A DNA stretch of 64,000 bases. It comes from Ursus arctos (taxonomy: Eukaryota > Chordata > Mammalia > Carnivora > Ursidae). This document shows, piece by piece, positions 22,171-33,665 of this stretch. Made by a program: the position numbers and the translations under genes. A model generated the notes under the pieces. The model was not told the DNA's origin. It ran no database searches and worked only from the letters and a program-made list of their open reading frames with translations. Each line of letters begins with the position of its first letter. The first letter of the stretch is position 1. The stretch covers positions 41,898,938-41,962,937 of the forward strand of contig NW_026622786.1 in NCBI RefSeq assembly GCF_023065955.2, read 5' to 3'.

Positions 22171-23234
22171 GATGTAAGAGACTTGAATCTGGTCCCAATT
22201 CTGTACTCTCAGTGAGCTCAGTCATTTGACCTCCACAGTACTCATGTACATCATGGCATTATTAAAGCTTGGTCTACATCTTACAGTTGTTACTAAAAAG
22301 AAACAAAAACAAAAAAACCTCAATAAGAGACTTCATGTACTTTTTAAACTAAAAAGCTCTTTTAAGGTTATCATTATTCCTGGAATATAAGTGCTTCTTG
22401 AACAGTAATATTTACACCTATACTTGAAAGCTGCTTAAATTGCATGAGTTTTCCTGAAGAGATCAGATTAGGCTCCTTTTTAATGTCATCACCAGGATGG
22501 ATTTCATTTTCTCCCATAAATTACATTATCCTTCAACTTTGTTGTTGAAGAATAACTTGTGGGCACTGTTCTTACCATGCATAATATTTGAATTGCTATC
22601 TTCCGGTTCTTATCATGTGGTTATGAATATTCACCCTTAAAACTCAATATGGCTAGAACGATAAGTCTGAATGACTATATACAGTTATTAATATTGCCTT
22701 TTTTCTTCATTATATACTTTATAATGTGCTTTGTGAATAAGGTTAAATAAATCATTTGTCATTGGTGTTTCAAAAGATTCTGGCCCATAAACAGGTTACA
22801 GATCTCTCCAAAAACACATTAAATGTTTTTTTGTTTTGTATTGGTTTTTTTTTAATCCAGGAAGCCCATTTCCAACTTTCTTTTGTTTAATGCCTTCCTT
22901 AAACAGGAACTGAGCTGGCCAAAGATTCCACATGTTCCAAAGACCTCTGGAAGAAATTATGGGCTTGTGTAGCTGGCATTACAATATTTGTGGATGTGAT
23001 TTTAAATATAAGTAACTGGAACTGTAATCTCTTGAAGGTTATCCAAAGTAACAGTATTAATAAATATTAATAATAATTAATAAATATTTTAATACAACTA
23101 CTTTCCTACATCTATCCCAAGAATCTTGCTTTTTAATGTTTTCTAAAATAAGCATTATAGAAAAATCGATGTAATTATAGAAAATAAAGAGAAAGTCATA
23201 ATGACGAATATAATAATTACACCATACTATAAAA
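22171..23234. other. intron 1, no recognised feature
   Basis: AT-rich, with no exon, RNA gene or clear repeat. 23057-23240 is very AT-rich. Confidence 0.4.
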
Positions 23235-23248
23235 AAAAAAGTTTCCTT

Positions 23249-23436
23249 GGGTCGCCTGGGTGGCACAGCAGTTAAGCGTCTGCCTTCGGCTCAGGGCGTG
23301 ATCCCGGCGTTATGGGATCGAGCCCCACATCAGGCTCCTCCGCTATGAGCCTGCTTCTTCCTCTCCCACTCCCCCTGCTTGTGTTCCCTCTCTCACTGGC
23401 TGTCTCTATCTCTGTCAAATAAATAAATATTTTTTT
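23249..23436 (+). mobile_element. SINEC_Ame-type can-SINE, young, inside an old SINE
   Basis: Near-consensus copy with a perfect 15-bp duplication (aaaaaaagtttcctt at 23234-23248 and 23437-23451). The 3' flank is the tail side of an antisense short SINE. Confidence 0.93.
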
Positions 23437-23541
23437 AAAAAAAGTTTCCTTAAGTAATCTCTACACCCAACAGAGGGCTCAAACTCATGACTCTGAGATC
23501 AAGGGTCACATGCTCTACAGACTGAGCCAGTCAGGCACCCC
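23437..23541 (-). repeat. short old can-SINE, antisense
   Basis: 'taagtaatctctacacccaa', 'gggctcaaactcatgactct', 'ctgagccagtcaggcacccc'. Its tail was the landing site of the young SINE to the left. Confidence 0.85.
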
Positions 23542-23870
23542 AACTAAACCATACTTTCAACAAGAGTTAATACCTTATCTTTATACGTAAGAACACTACT
23601 TGGATTGTTTCCTGTGTTAATGACTATGGTTTTATCTGGGCTGTTCTCATTATCTAAGTCTCGAAGACTTTTTCCTCAATAAGAAAAAAAAAAAAGATTA
23701 TTTTACCTCCATCTAGTTAATTGCCCTTAAAATAGCAGGAATTAAAACTAAGAACAAAATAATTATGGAGGGGAGGGGAGACGGTTACCCACTTACTCTG
23801 AGTGCTTGAACGGAAGGGAGTAGTTCTAACCAAGCCAGTGACAAAATTGTTACTCATTACTCTTCCAGGG
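23542..23870. other. intron 1, no recognised feature
   Basis: Nothing recognised. Confidence 0.4.
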
Positions 23871-23965
23871 TGCCTGGCTGGCTCAGTCAGTACAACATGC
23901 AACTCTTGATCTCAGGGTTGTGAGTTCGAGCCCCACGATAGGCATGTGTGGAGCCTACTAAAACT
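23871..23965 (+). repeat. short old can-SINE
   Basis: 'gggtgcctggctggctcag', 'gttgtgagttcgagcccc', short A-rich tail. Confidence 0.85.
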
Positions 23966-24244
23966 TAAAAACAACAAGAACAACAAAAACCTTTCAAAAA
24001 GCTGAGTATCTTAGGATAAGGCTCTCAAAAATATGTGCTAAATGTATTGTATCAAATAACTTCTAAAACTCAAATAATTCTTAAGTCATAAACTGGGGCA
24101 CCTGCTCATCCCTCTGAGCTATACACAGTTTGGATACTGGCTCCCACTTCCAGTAAACTACTGGGAAAGTGAAGGAACTAAGGAGATAGGTCTGGAAGAA
24201 TGAAAAAATAAAATCAAAATTCAAGGTGCAAGAAACATTATGTG

Positions 24245-24930
24245 CACCAGGTACTGTCACAAATTACTTCGTTTATTCCCTACGGTAGGTAATTCCAGGT
24301 GAGAGGTATTATATTACCACCACTCCCCCCCCTTTTTTTTTTTACAAACTAAAAAATAAAGGCTTAGAAATGGCACCAGTTGCAACAATATGGATGGACC
24401 TTGGGGCATTACACTAAATAAAATAAATCTGACCAAGAAAGATAAACACTGGATGATCTCACTTATATGTAGAATCTAAAACAAACCTCAAAGATATAGA
24501 ACAGATTGGTGGTTGCCAGCGGTGGCAGGTACAGGGTAGGCAAAATAGGTGAAGGTGGTCAAACGTTACAAACTTCCAGTTATAAAATAAACAAGTCCTA
24601 GGGATGTGATACACAGTATAGCAACTATAGCTAATACTGTATTGTATATCTGAACGTTGCTAAGAGGTCTTAAAAATTCTCATCACAAGAAATTATAACT
24701 ATTGATGTTGATAGATATTAACTGGATATTGTGATCATGTTGTCATATATACAAATATTGAATCATTCATTATACTATATTCCTGAAACTAATAATAATA
24801 TATGCCAATAATATATATATATATAAAAGAAAAAAAAAGGCTTATTAGGGGGTCCTATCAGCAGTATTTGGTGCAAATGAGATTCCAACCCCAGATGTCC
24901 AAGTTCTTTTCCCTGCGATGTTACCTCTCT
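24245..24930 (-). repeat. MIR, antisense, split by L1
   Basis: The left part (24245-24366) and right part (about 24845-24930, with 'gagattccaaccccag' and 'ccaagttcttttccctg') are consecutive pieces of one antisense MIR, interrupted by an L1 3' end. Confidence 0.6.
24367..24835 (+). mobile_element. L1 3' end, 5'-truncated
   Basis: Contains 'acactggatgatctcactta', 'ggtggttgccagcggtggca' and a (TA)n-rich tail. Flanked by a duplication aaaggctta (24358-24366 and 24836-24844). Confidence 0.8.
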
Positions 24931-24989
24931 TGACATCTAATATCCGCAGAGAGACACCTAAGTTACTAATCACTTCCCAAGGCATTAGC

Positions 24990-25100
24990 TCAACTAATCC
25001 TTGTGAGTCAGGTCACGAGGGCAGGTATCACTACACCCTGTGCAGAGGGGAAAAGCAGCTCAGACCCACTAAGTGATTTATCTAAGGTCACAGAGCTGAT
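24990..25100 (-). repeat. MIR, antisense
   Basis: 'actaatccttgtgag', a gap, then 'ctaaggtcacagagctgatg' mark an antisense MIR core. Confidence 0.7.
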
Positions 25101-26631
25101 GAATGACAAAACAATATTTCAAACTTCTGGGCTTTTTCTAACCCACAAAACTGTAACTGTGATGTGAACAAAAACTCAGCTTTGAATTTAAAACAAAGGC
25201 AGAAGCTATACATTTTGTCCTCTATATACAGCCAAATAATACTGTTTATCTAATAAACCACCCACTTCCTAAAAGGAGTTAAAATAGATTGAAAAAAGGA
25301 GCTATTTGTAATTGGACTTTAAAAATCAAAAATATTAGATGATCACTAAATACCAAAATACTAACACATTGTTTGATTTGATTTACTCTAAGTTTAAAGT
25401 GATTTCTTCCAGTTAAATAATTTTGAAACTGACTAGTGGCATTTGTTTCTTTATGCTATAAAGTCATTTAAAATCTCAAGCCTATTATTTTCCCAGCATA
25501 ACACATGTACTAAACTTCTAAGATTTGTTTTTAAAATATGCATGAGATTATATATAGTGCCCCTACCTTCACCTTGTCAATGGCTATAGTCATCTAGAAA
25601 TAAGTTTCACCGTTTGCAGAAGATAAAATTGGCAACAAGACAGATATTTAGAAACCTGATACTGTATGCTCTATTTAGACCTTCATGAGGATATTGTACA
25701 AAGCCCTGCCTCGAACTGTGTAGAACTTTCTATAAATGATTCACTTCTAAATTAGCTGCCCTGGGTCAGCAGTGGCAAGTCTTAAATAAAAGGTGAATCA
25801 TCCTTTGTGCTCTTCCTTCTTCGGTACAACACCTTTTTAGTGAGCAAAATAATAGGACAAAAATAATTTTATCCAAAAAAAGAAAGAAAAGCAGATTTAT
25901 ATTTGTTAATCTACCAAATGACTTCCCACAGTAACCAAAAGAACATTTTCTTTTGCTAGTGAAAGCTAACCAAAGCAACTATGTGTCCAAGAGAGTCAAA
26001 AGTCTCAAAGCAATTCTTGAAACCTAAGTTTAAAAGGATAGGGAGAGGTTTTAGTCTTGCCTTTGTGGACATTACAGAAATACTAAACCGAGTAAGATAA
26101 ATCAAATGTGTATGGCTATATATATCATCCTTTTCCACAATATTCTTCCAGTCAGAACTTTATCCTAGTCTAATAATGCTGCAAGGTTATGTGTCAATTT
26201 TAAAGACATCATAAATCAGTTATTCCCCTGGTCAGGTGCTGTCTCAAATTTTCCAGCTTTCTAAACCTACTTATCTTCTTAAAAGCCTCCTCTTATTTGA
26301 CACCTAAAATGGAAAAGAACATAAAAAGACAAAGAGACTATAACAAGAAGATATTTCACATCTAAGAACAATGTAGTAGGGTAGCCTGTGAAACATTATA
26401 AATTATATTAATAAAGAGACTTACGATTAAACTTTCCAGTTTACCAAATATACAAATATTATTTATAAAAGATGGCCATCATATCTCAAAAGGGACCCTA
26501 ATCAAAATTTTAAGAAGTGTTTGGCAGAATGCTCATGTAGCACTATGTTCATGTTAGCCCAGGCAGAAGACTTACAATGCTTACAATGAAACGGCTACAA
26601 GCATGTGGTATTTAAAGACCACGTAAATGGG
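25101..26631. other. intron 1, no recognised feature
   Basis: About 1.5 kb of AT-rich sequence in which I see no repeat, exon or RNA gene. Confidence 0.45.
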
Positions 26632-26730
26632 GACGCCTGGCCGGTTCAGTCGGTAGAGCACACAGCTCTTGGTCTCAGGGTTGTGAGCTTCAGCCCTATG
26701 TTGGGTGCAGATTACTTAAAAAAAAAAAAA
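26632..26730 (+). repeat. short old can-SINE
   Basis: 'ggggacgcctggccggttcag', 'gttgtgagcttcagccc', 'gattacttaaaa'. Confidence 0.85.
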
Positions 26731-26732
26731 TT

Positions 26733-27940
26733 CTAAAGAAACAAACCACCAAATAAATCATGGAAAATTGGAAAGCAAGCATGGTGAGCCACAGAGGTGT
26801 CAAGTGGGAGAGACAGGAGAAGGTAATCTATTCCTTACTATTTTCTAGAACAGAAATTCTGTAAGAGGTGCACTTTACGAAAAAAGCGGATCATCTGAGA
26901 AACTATAAACATCTTGAAAGAAAGATTGAAACTGATTTTTATTCTAAAGTAGGACACCTAGAAAGACAGGAAAATATACAAGATGATAGGGTGAAAGGTG
27001 ACAGAAGAAAATGTACTACAGGGTTCCCTAGATGAGAGGTGACAAAGGATTGGGGGAAGGCAAACTCACCGACCACCTTAGACACTTAAATTGCTCATTA
27101 GCAAGTTTGAGAAACACTGAAGGAAAAAAAAAGAAAACCTCTATGGGTAGGGCCGGCATGACACAAGTAAGGGCGGTCCTGAATTTAGAGGGAGTGAGTA
27201 TATGTGTGAGTGAGTGTGTGTGCGCGCGCGCAAATACGTGAAGATTCTTTTAGGCTCAAGGTTGCTTAATCCTGAACCATCTCCCACTCCAGGGATAGAG
27301 AGCCCCAAGAACAGAGACTGGGAAAGGTGGAAAGAGCTGCCAAGAATAGAATTATGTCACAGACTCAGAGACACTTAGGACTTAGGCGCAACCCTGGCCA
27401 GAAGACTCTCCCCTTTGCTTGGAGTAGTTTATTACTAGTTCCTCCTCCCCTGCTCTAAGCAGCTTCTTCCCACCCTCTGCTTGCCAACATTACTGCCATT
27501 CCTGCCTATAAAACTCCTGGGACTGGAGCAGGCAGAACGGTTAAAGAGGGGAGGAGAACCCAGCAGTGTCAGGAGGCTTCCCGAAGAAGCTGGAAGGCTA
27601 CCACAGGGTTCTATCCTCGACTCCCAGGAATGTGTCACCAAGCCAGAGCCAGGACGAGGAGTACCAGCATCTCCTGGCTCCAGGCTTGGTGCTGACACTG
27701 CGCCCTCACTCTCTGCTTCTATTTTTATAACCACACTGTCCTCTCCCCACACCCTCTCCAAATGCCTATAATTCAAAAAACTTCCTTACTGCCCAGGAAA
27801 CTGGCTTGTATATTGTTGGTGTTTAATTGGCAAATGTATGAAACTTTCTTACATTTTTCTTCTTTCTCCATTTTTAGTAGGCAATTTGGTTACAATTAGG
27901 CAGACTCCAGGTCCCAGTTTACCACTGCTGTCCCAGAGTA
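26733..27940. other. intron 1, less AT-rich unique stretch
   Basis: No known element recognised. 27420-27780 is more GC-rich than its surroundings and is open for about 100 codons on each strand. There is no match to a protein I know and no clear splice pair. A short (TG)n(CG)n run lies at 27214-27230. Confidence 0.4.
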
Positions 27941-27944
27941 ACTT

Positions 27945-28043
27945 TTTTTTTTTAAGTAGGTTGCATGCCCAGTGTGGGGCTTGAACTCAAGACCCTATGA
28001 TCAAGAGTCTCATGCTCTACCAACTAAGCCAGCCAGGCACCCT
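27945..28043 (-). repeat. short old can-SINE, antisense
   Basis: T-run, 'agtgtggggcttgaactcaa', 'ctaagccagccaggcaccct'. Confidence 0.85.
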
Positions 28044-28873
28044 CTACCACCCCACCAGAGTAATCGTTAATATCATCCCTGTCACCCTCTGAAGTGTCTG
28101 GATTTGGAATATAAATTATATGGCCATCTATTTATAATATATCTTCTATTAGGATGATCAAATAAGCATATTCCCATTCCAGAATGGCAGAACTAAAGAC
28201 AATATGGGATAAAAGGAAAAAGATAAATTTGGATGTTGAAGAAAAGCAGTGGCGTCCTTCCTCTAACCTTCAACATCTAAGTAATCCTCCCTAGAAGCTT
28301 CTTGGAAGCAAATATCAGTGTCTAGGACTTGAGCGCAATTAAGATCCTAGGAGACTTGAATGTGCAGAGAGTTGAAAATGAGCTCTACATGTACAGTGAG
28401 AGAAGAAGGTAAAATACAATTATATGTTGAGACAAATTCTGCCGCAGGTATTCTCTATGCCTAGAAATAGGATACAAAGAAATATGGATATTATTAAGGA
28501 GTTATTTTTGGCACATGAGAAAAACACTGACAAGCGCAACACAAAACAATTCTGAATAAATTGGTATATTATTTCTCAAGTTTAACTGAGATCTTCAACT
28601 TTGATTTAAATCATTTATTAGGTTTATACTAAACTTTACTGAAGAAGCCCTCATCAGAAAGGTCCAGATTAGTTACTATACACAGAATTCCACACTGAGA
28701 TAACTTAGTTTGAGGATCATGTATAGGAATACACTTTTAGATGTGTTTTCTTTATTGGGGGGGGGGGGGTTGGCCAAAGGTAGGAGAATGAAAAAAATGT
28801 ACAGATTTAGAAGAGAAAAATTTAAAAATTACACAAAGTACCCAAAGAGTTGTTAAAAAAAAAAATGCATCTT
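28044..28873. other. intron 1, no recognised feature
   Basis: Nothing recognised apart from a run of G at 28757-28769. Confidence 0.4.
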
Positions 28874-29409
28874 CCCCAATGTTCATAGCAGCATTGTTCA
28901 CAATAGCTAAATTGTGGAAGGAGCCGAGATGCCCTTCAACAGATGACTGGATTAAGAAGCTGTGGTCCATATATACAATGGAATATTACTCAGCTATCAA
29001 AAAGAACGATTTCTCAACATTTGCTGCAACATGGACGGCACTGGAGGAGATAATGCTAAGTGAAATAAGTCAAGCAGAGAAAGACAATTATCATATGATT
29101 TCTCTCATCTATGGAACATAAGAACTAGGAAGATCGGTAGGGGAACAAAGGGATAAAGAAAGGGGGGTAATCAGAAGGGGGAATGAAGCATGAGGAACTA
29201 TGGACTCTGAGAAACAAACTGAGGGCTTCAGAGGGGAGGGGGTGGGGGAATGGGATAGGCTGGTGATGAGTAGTAAGGAGGGCACGTATTGCATGGTGCA
29301 CTGGGTGTTACACGCAACTAATGAATCATCGAACTTTACGTCAAAATCCAGGGATGTACTGTATGGTGACTAACATAATATAATAAAAAAACATTTAAAA
29401 AATTTTTTT
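28874..29409 (+). mobile_element. L1, 5'-truncated, young
   Basis: About 536 bp holding the C-terminal end of ORF2 (fragment at 28879-29121 with KLWKEPRCPSTDDWIKK, EYYSAIKKNDF and EIMLSEISQAEKDNYH), the 3' UTR and a poly-A tail. Flanked by an 11-bp duplication (aaatgcatctt at 28863-28873 and 29410-29420). The frame is open to its natural stop, so the element is fairly young, but it cannot move by itself. Confidence 0.92.
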
Positions 29410-29434
29410 AAATGCATCTTGTTTAAAGGAAAGA

Positions 29435-29600
29435 GAATATTTATTGAATCATTGTTCTAGATACCTAACATGCTATTTCATTCAATTCTTACAACAAATT
29501 CCATAAGGCAGGTATTAATTGTACATTGTGCCAGTGAGAAAATTTAGGCTAGAAGGTGGAACCTCTAGGAGTCAAGCCCAGGGCATACCACTCTACCCTA
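29435..29600 (-). repeat. MIR, antisense
   Basis: 'tgctatttcattcaattctt', 'cataaggcaggtatta', 'agtgagaaaatttaggct' match the antisense MIR order. Confidence 0.6.
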
Positions 29601-30558
29601 AAACCCACCCGCATCATACAGACCTGAAAGTTCTTCTATCATGCCACCTTGACTCCCCATCCGTCATAGGCCCCTGTGAACCTGTCAAATAGCCACAGTA
29701 ACATGTGTTGCTTTGAGATATTATAAAAGCCCAAACGTCACAGATTTAACAAACCACTCTCAACTCTGCATAATTACAATCCTATAACATTAATCCTAAA
29801 ACTGAACATATAAAACCAACAAGTCTTTCTGCTGGTTTTTTCCTTACCACCTAACTTCACAGTGTAGAACAAGGACTTAATCTCAAGCAACCCGTTATAA
29901 AGCAATGTTGCTGGTGGGGGGGTGATATCGGCCCCTAATGAAACAGTTTGAAATTTTGTGGAGGCTTTTTTGGTTGTTATAATAATTGTGTGACACCACT
30001 GGCATTTGGGAAACAGGGGATGGTACAGGGATACTGAATGAACCCTAACACAGACGACCAGCTCAGTTAAGAGCTGTTTGGCATTCCACATGATTTTCAA
30101 ATTGGGAAGAAGAAAACAAACAAGAAGATTTATTTAAGCCTAAACCCTAGCTGTGTTACAGATAAAGTATTTTTGGTTATCGATTTCCTGGATGGTAATT
30201 ACCATGTAAATCAAGGAAAAGACTTACCTGTTTGTGCAGAACTTTACCAAGAACTATTTATCATTTCAGAAAATCAAGGCACTCACGACAATGCTATTTA
30301 TGGTATGTTGAAAATTCAAATATAAATCTGCTCCTATTGTTACATTACAATAATTCTACAAACATCTACAAATATTATTTATCCCTTATTTACACATTAC
30401 GTAAAGAAAGTCAACAACATTCAGTTGAATATTGTCTTATTCTTTAAATCCAAACTTATTCACTACAAGTAGGTACAAGCACCTAACTGCCTCATTGGGT
30501 CTTCTAAGATAGTTTTCCCCATGTTGAAATCCTTATTTGTTTCTAATATTAGAGTTAA
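29601..30558. other. intron 1, no recognised feature
   Basis: Nothing recognised. A GTAAGT-like donor on the minus strand near 30226 has no supported exon. Confidence 0.4.
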
Positions 30559-30763
30559 GGGGCACCTGCATGGCTCAGTCAGTTAAGCATCTCATCTGAC
30601 TCTTGATTTCAGCTCACTCAGGTCAGGATCTCAGGGTCATGAGATCAAGCCCTGAATCGGGCTCCACACTTGATGGGGAGTCTGCTGGAGATTCTCTCCC
30701 TCTCCCTTTGCCCCTCCCCACCCCCCACATGCACGTGTGCATGCTCTCTTAAAAAAAAAAAAA
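30559..30763 (+). mobile_element. can-SINE
   Basis: Full-length SINE with 'ggggcacctgcatggctcag' head and long A-run. Flanked by attagagttaag before and attagcgttaag after, one mismatch. Confidence 0.88.
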
Positions 30764-30889
30764 ATTAGCGTTAAGGAATATATTTTTTCAATTATGTATA
30801 TAGGGAGGTAAAATTTTATTTCAGAGTAATAAATATGGTGTTACTTTGAGCCAAATAAGGTTAGGAACCACTTGTGCAAAGGAAAAGGT

Positions 30890-31010
30890 ACAGCCTTTGG
30901 GGCCAGACAAACCTAAGATCAAAGACATCCCTTTAGACTACATGACTTGAATGAGTTACTTTTGCTCTGAGCTCCAGTTGCCTCATCTACAGATTATATC
31001 CATTGCTAGG
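30890..31010 (+). repeat. MIR fragment
   Basis: 'gccagacaaacctaagatca', 'tgaatgagttact' and 'cctcatctacag' follow the MIR order. Confidence 0.55.
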
Positions 31011-31526
31011 GCTTTGGGTAGGATGCCACTTCAGATAGGATGGCACGGGTTAAGTTGTAAGGGTAGATATTCAACACAAATTTCCTTCTTAGTTCTCAAG
31101 ATACGCTTCCTTTTCCCCACTCACCTCCACATAAAGATGGGAAAATTAAGACAGGAAGGGCAAGTATAAAGAAAACAGGAGAGAGAATAACAGGAATCAT
31201 AACCAGCACCTAATACCTAGCCACACCCAGAACAAACTGCTAGTATCAAATGTGAGAAGCTGCAAGAAGTTAAATTAAGATTCTGGCCCTGGATCATCGA
31301 GGACATAGTGTTAATGCCAATCACAGAAACTACTACTGTATTAACGCAGTATCTGGATATGTGAATTGTTTCAAGAATGGATACAGAATTTTTTCCTCAA
31401 CCTTGTTACTGTGTATCCCTTTAAGGCCACAAAAAGTTAACACTACAACCGAAGAAACTGTGACTTTTACAGATAGAGATGATCTACGGGAGCATCCTGG
31501 ATTCTAGCCATTAAAAAAAAAAAGTT
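31011..31526. other. intron 1, no recognised feature
   Basis: Nothing recognised. Confidence 0.4.
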
Positions 31527-31650
31527 GAGGGTTGCCTAGTTGGCTCAGCCAGTAGAGCAAGCAACTCGATCTTGGGGGTCATGAGTTCAAGCACCATGCT
31601 GGGGGTAGAGTATATTTAATAAAATAATAATATTTGGAAAAAAAAAAGTG
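31527..31650 (+). repeat. short old can-SINE
   Basis: 'gagggttgcctagttggctc', 'gggtcatgagttcaagcacc', A-rich end. Confidence 0.85.
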
Positions 31651-31679
31651 AGAAAGAGAGAGTTAAAACTATTCCTCTA

Positions 31680-31893
31680 GGGGCGCCTGGGTGGCGCAGT
31701 CATTAAGCGTCTGCCTTCAGCTCAGGGCGTGATCCCAGCGTTCTGGGATCGAGCCCCCCATCAGGCTCCTCTGCTATGAGCCTGCTTCTTCCTCTCCCAC
31801 TCCCCCCGCTTGTGTTCCCTCTCTCGCTGGCTGTCTCTGTCAAATAAATAAATAAAATATTTTTAAAAATTTTTAAAAATAAATAAATAAAAA
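31680..31893 (+). mobile_element. SINEC_Ame-type can-SINE, young
   Basis: Near-consensus copy with a perfect 16-bp duplication (taaaactattcctcta at 31664-31679 and 31894-31909) and an expanded (TAAA)n tail. Confidence 0.95.
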
Positions 31894-31909
31894 TAAAACT
31901 ATTCCTCTA

Positions 31910-32595
31910 CATGTGCTTATCTCCAGGGAGATTTTTTTTTTATAGAAAAGCAAAAACAGTTTTTGAATACTTGAGTTCTTGAGCCTCTTAACGACCACTT
32001 ATGGATGGCCAAAGGTTTCTAAAAACAAATATTCTACCACTGACAAGGTCTAAGGTCCCTTCTTGCCTGTCACTTATCTATAGGAGCCGCAAGACCTCCC
32101 TGCTGTTAGTCATGCCCAAGCTTCAACTTGCTAGGCTGCATTTTAAGCAGCAAAACCTCAGAATACTCAGGGCACCCAAAACAGCAGGGCTGGGGTCTCT
32201 AAAATGAGTGAAGGCGGCCAGTTTTTTTTAGATCCCAATCCAGAGAAGCAGTGACAGTCACCCGCCCTTGGTTGGCTTCCTCTGTTGTCTAGCTCAGCAA
32301 GAATCTAGCCCAAAGATACCTGTTGTTACTTCTATCTGGGTTAGGAGTTTCAAGGAACATCTTTAGTTACTTCAGGTGCTGGGCATTTCTCATAAGGAAA
32401 CATAGGGAAGCAAAGCCAAGCACAGGAACCCTTTCAAAAGACACACAGACTTCTTAGAAGTTTTTAAAACTGACTGATCACTATCAAAGACAGGATATCA
32501 GCTCTCTGGCCAGGAAGGACCCTCAGAATCTCTCAGGTCTTCGCCTTTGCTTCTGCTACCACCAGCTGTACAGAACAGACACACAGTATGCTTAG
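31910..32595. other. intron 1, no recognised feature
   Basis: No repeat or exon recognised. A 68-codon frame at 32001-32207 has no splice context. Confidence 0.4.
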
Positions 32596-32610
32596 AAGTG
32601 AAAGGGGGAG

Positions 32611-32765
32611 GGGCGCCTGGGTGGCTCAGTCGTTAAGCATCTGCCTTTCGCTCAGGGCGTGATCCCAGGGTCCTGGGATCGAGCCAGGGTCCTGGGATCG
32701 AGCCCCGCATCCCTCTCTCGCTAGCTGTCTGTCAAATAAATAAATAAAATCTTAAAAAAAAATAA
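32611..32765 (+). mobile_element. can-SINE with internal duplication and deletion
   Basis: SINE carrying a 19-bp exact tandem duplication (units 32665-32683 and 32684-32702). It lacks the usual middle segment between 'gagccccgcat' and 'ccctctctcgct'. Flanked by a perfect 15-bp duplication (aagtgaaagggggag at 32596-32610 and 32766-32780). Confidence 0.9.
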
Positions 32766-32780
32766 AAGTGAAAGGGGGAG

Positions 32781-33319
32781 GGGGCACCTGGGTAGCTCAG
32801 TCAGTAAGCGTCAGACTTTTAAAGACTTTTTTATTTGACAGAGTGAGAGGGAGTGCTGGAGAGCACAAGCAGGGGGAGCAGCAGAGGAAGAAGGAGAAGC
32901 AGGCTCAGTGATGAGCAGGGAGGCTGACATGGGGCTCAATCCAAGGACGCTGGGATCATGACCTGAGCCAAAGGCAGAAGCTTAACCAACTGAGCCACCC
33001 AGGTGCCTCAAGCATCAGACTATTGATTTCAACTCAGGTTTTAATCTCAGGGTTGTGAGTCCAAGCCCTACATTGGGCTCCATGCCCAGCATGGAGCCTA
33101 CTTTTAAATAATTAATTTATTAATTCTATGATTTGGGGGCACCTGGGTGGCTCAGTCAGTGAAGTGTCAGACTCACGATTTCAGCTCAGGACATGATCTC
33201 AGGGTTGTGAGATCCAGCCCTGTGCTGTGCATGGAGCCTGCTTAAGATTCTCTCTTCCCTCCCCCACTCACAGTGTGCCCATGTGTGCTCTCGCTCTCAA
33301 AAAAATATAATAAAATAAA
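32781..33319 (+). mobile_element. can-SINE cluster: sense, antisense nested, sense
   Basis: A sense SINE begins at 32781. It is broken by an antisense SINE at 32821-33009 (duplication aagcgtcagactttt at 32806-32820 and aagcatcagactatt at 33010-33024) and resumes to about 33110. Another sense SINE runs 33136-33319. A third copy of the outer target sequence follows at 33320-33334 with one mismatch. Confidence 0.85.
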
Positions 33320-33564
33320 AAGTGAAAGGAGGAGAGACTTATACTCAGATATGCGCGTACTTTCACACATACACACACTTACAAATTCACAGAGTATTTT
33401 TCTGTAAGGATGGTCAAGAAAGTGGCCACAACAGATGCTTCTGGGGAAGAAGACTAAGGAATGGTGGTTCTGGGCGACCCACTTTTCCCCGCCCCCCCCA
33501 ATCTTTATCATGTATATCTATTATTTTTCAAGTAAATTTTTTAAAATCTTTAAAAAAAAAAATA

Positions 33565-33665
33565 AAGCCAGTTTTTAAAGTAATCTCTTCACCCAATGTG
33601 GGGCTCAAACCCATAACCCCAACATAAAGATTTACATGCTTCACTGATGGAGCCAGTCAGGCACC
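33565..33665 (-). repeat. short old can-SINE, antisense
   Basis: 'aagtaatctcttcacccaat', 'gtggggctcaaacccataac', 'gccagtcaggcacct'. Confidence 0.85.

Noticed and set aside
28879..29121. 80-codon open frame as a host gene
   Set aside because: It is the C-terminal end of L1 ORF2 inside a 5'-truncated L1 with target-site duplication.
30225..30245. Possible minus-strand splice donor (CAG|GTAAGT type) of an extra GIPC2 exon
   Set aside because: No matching acceptor or open frame joins exon 1 or exon 2, and those two exons already join in phase 0.
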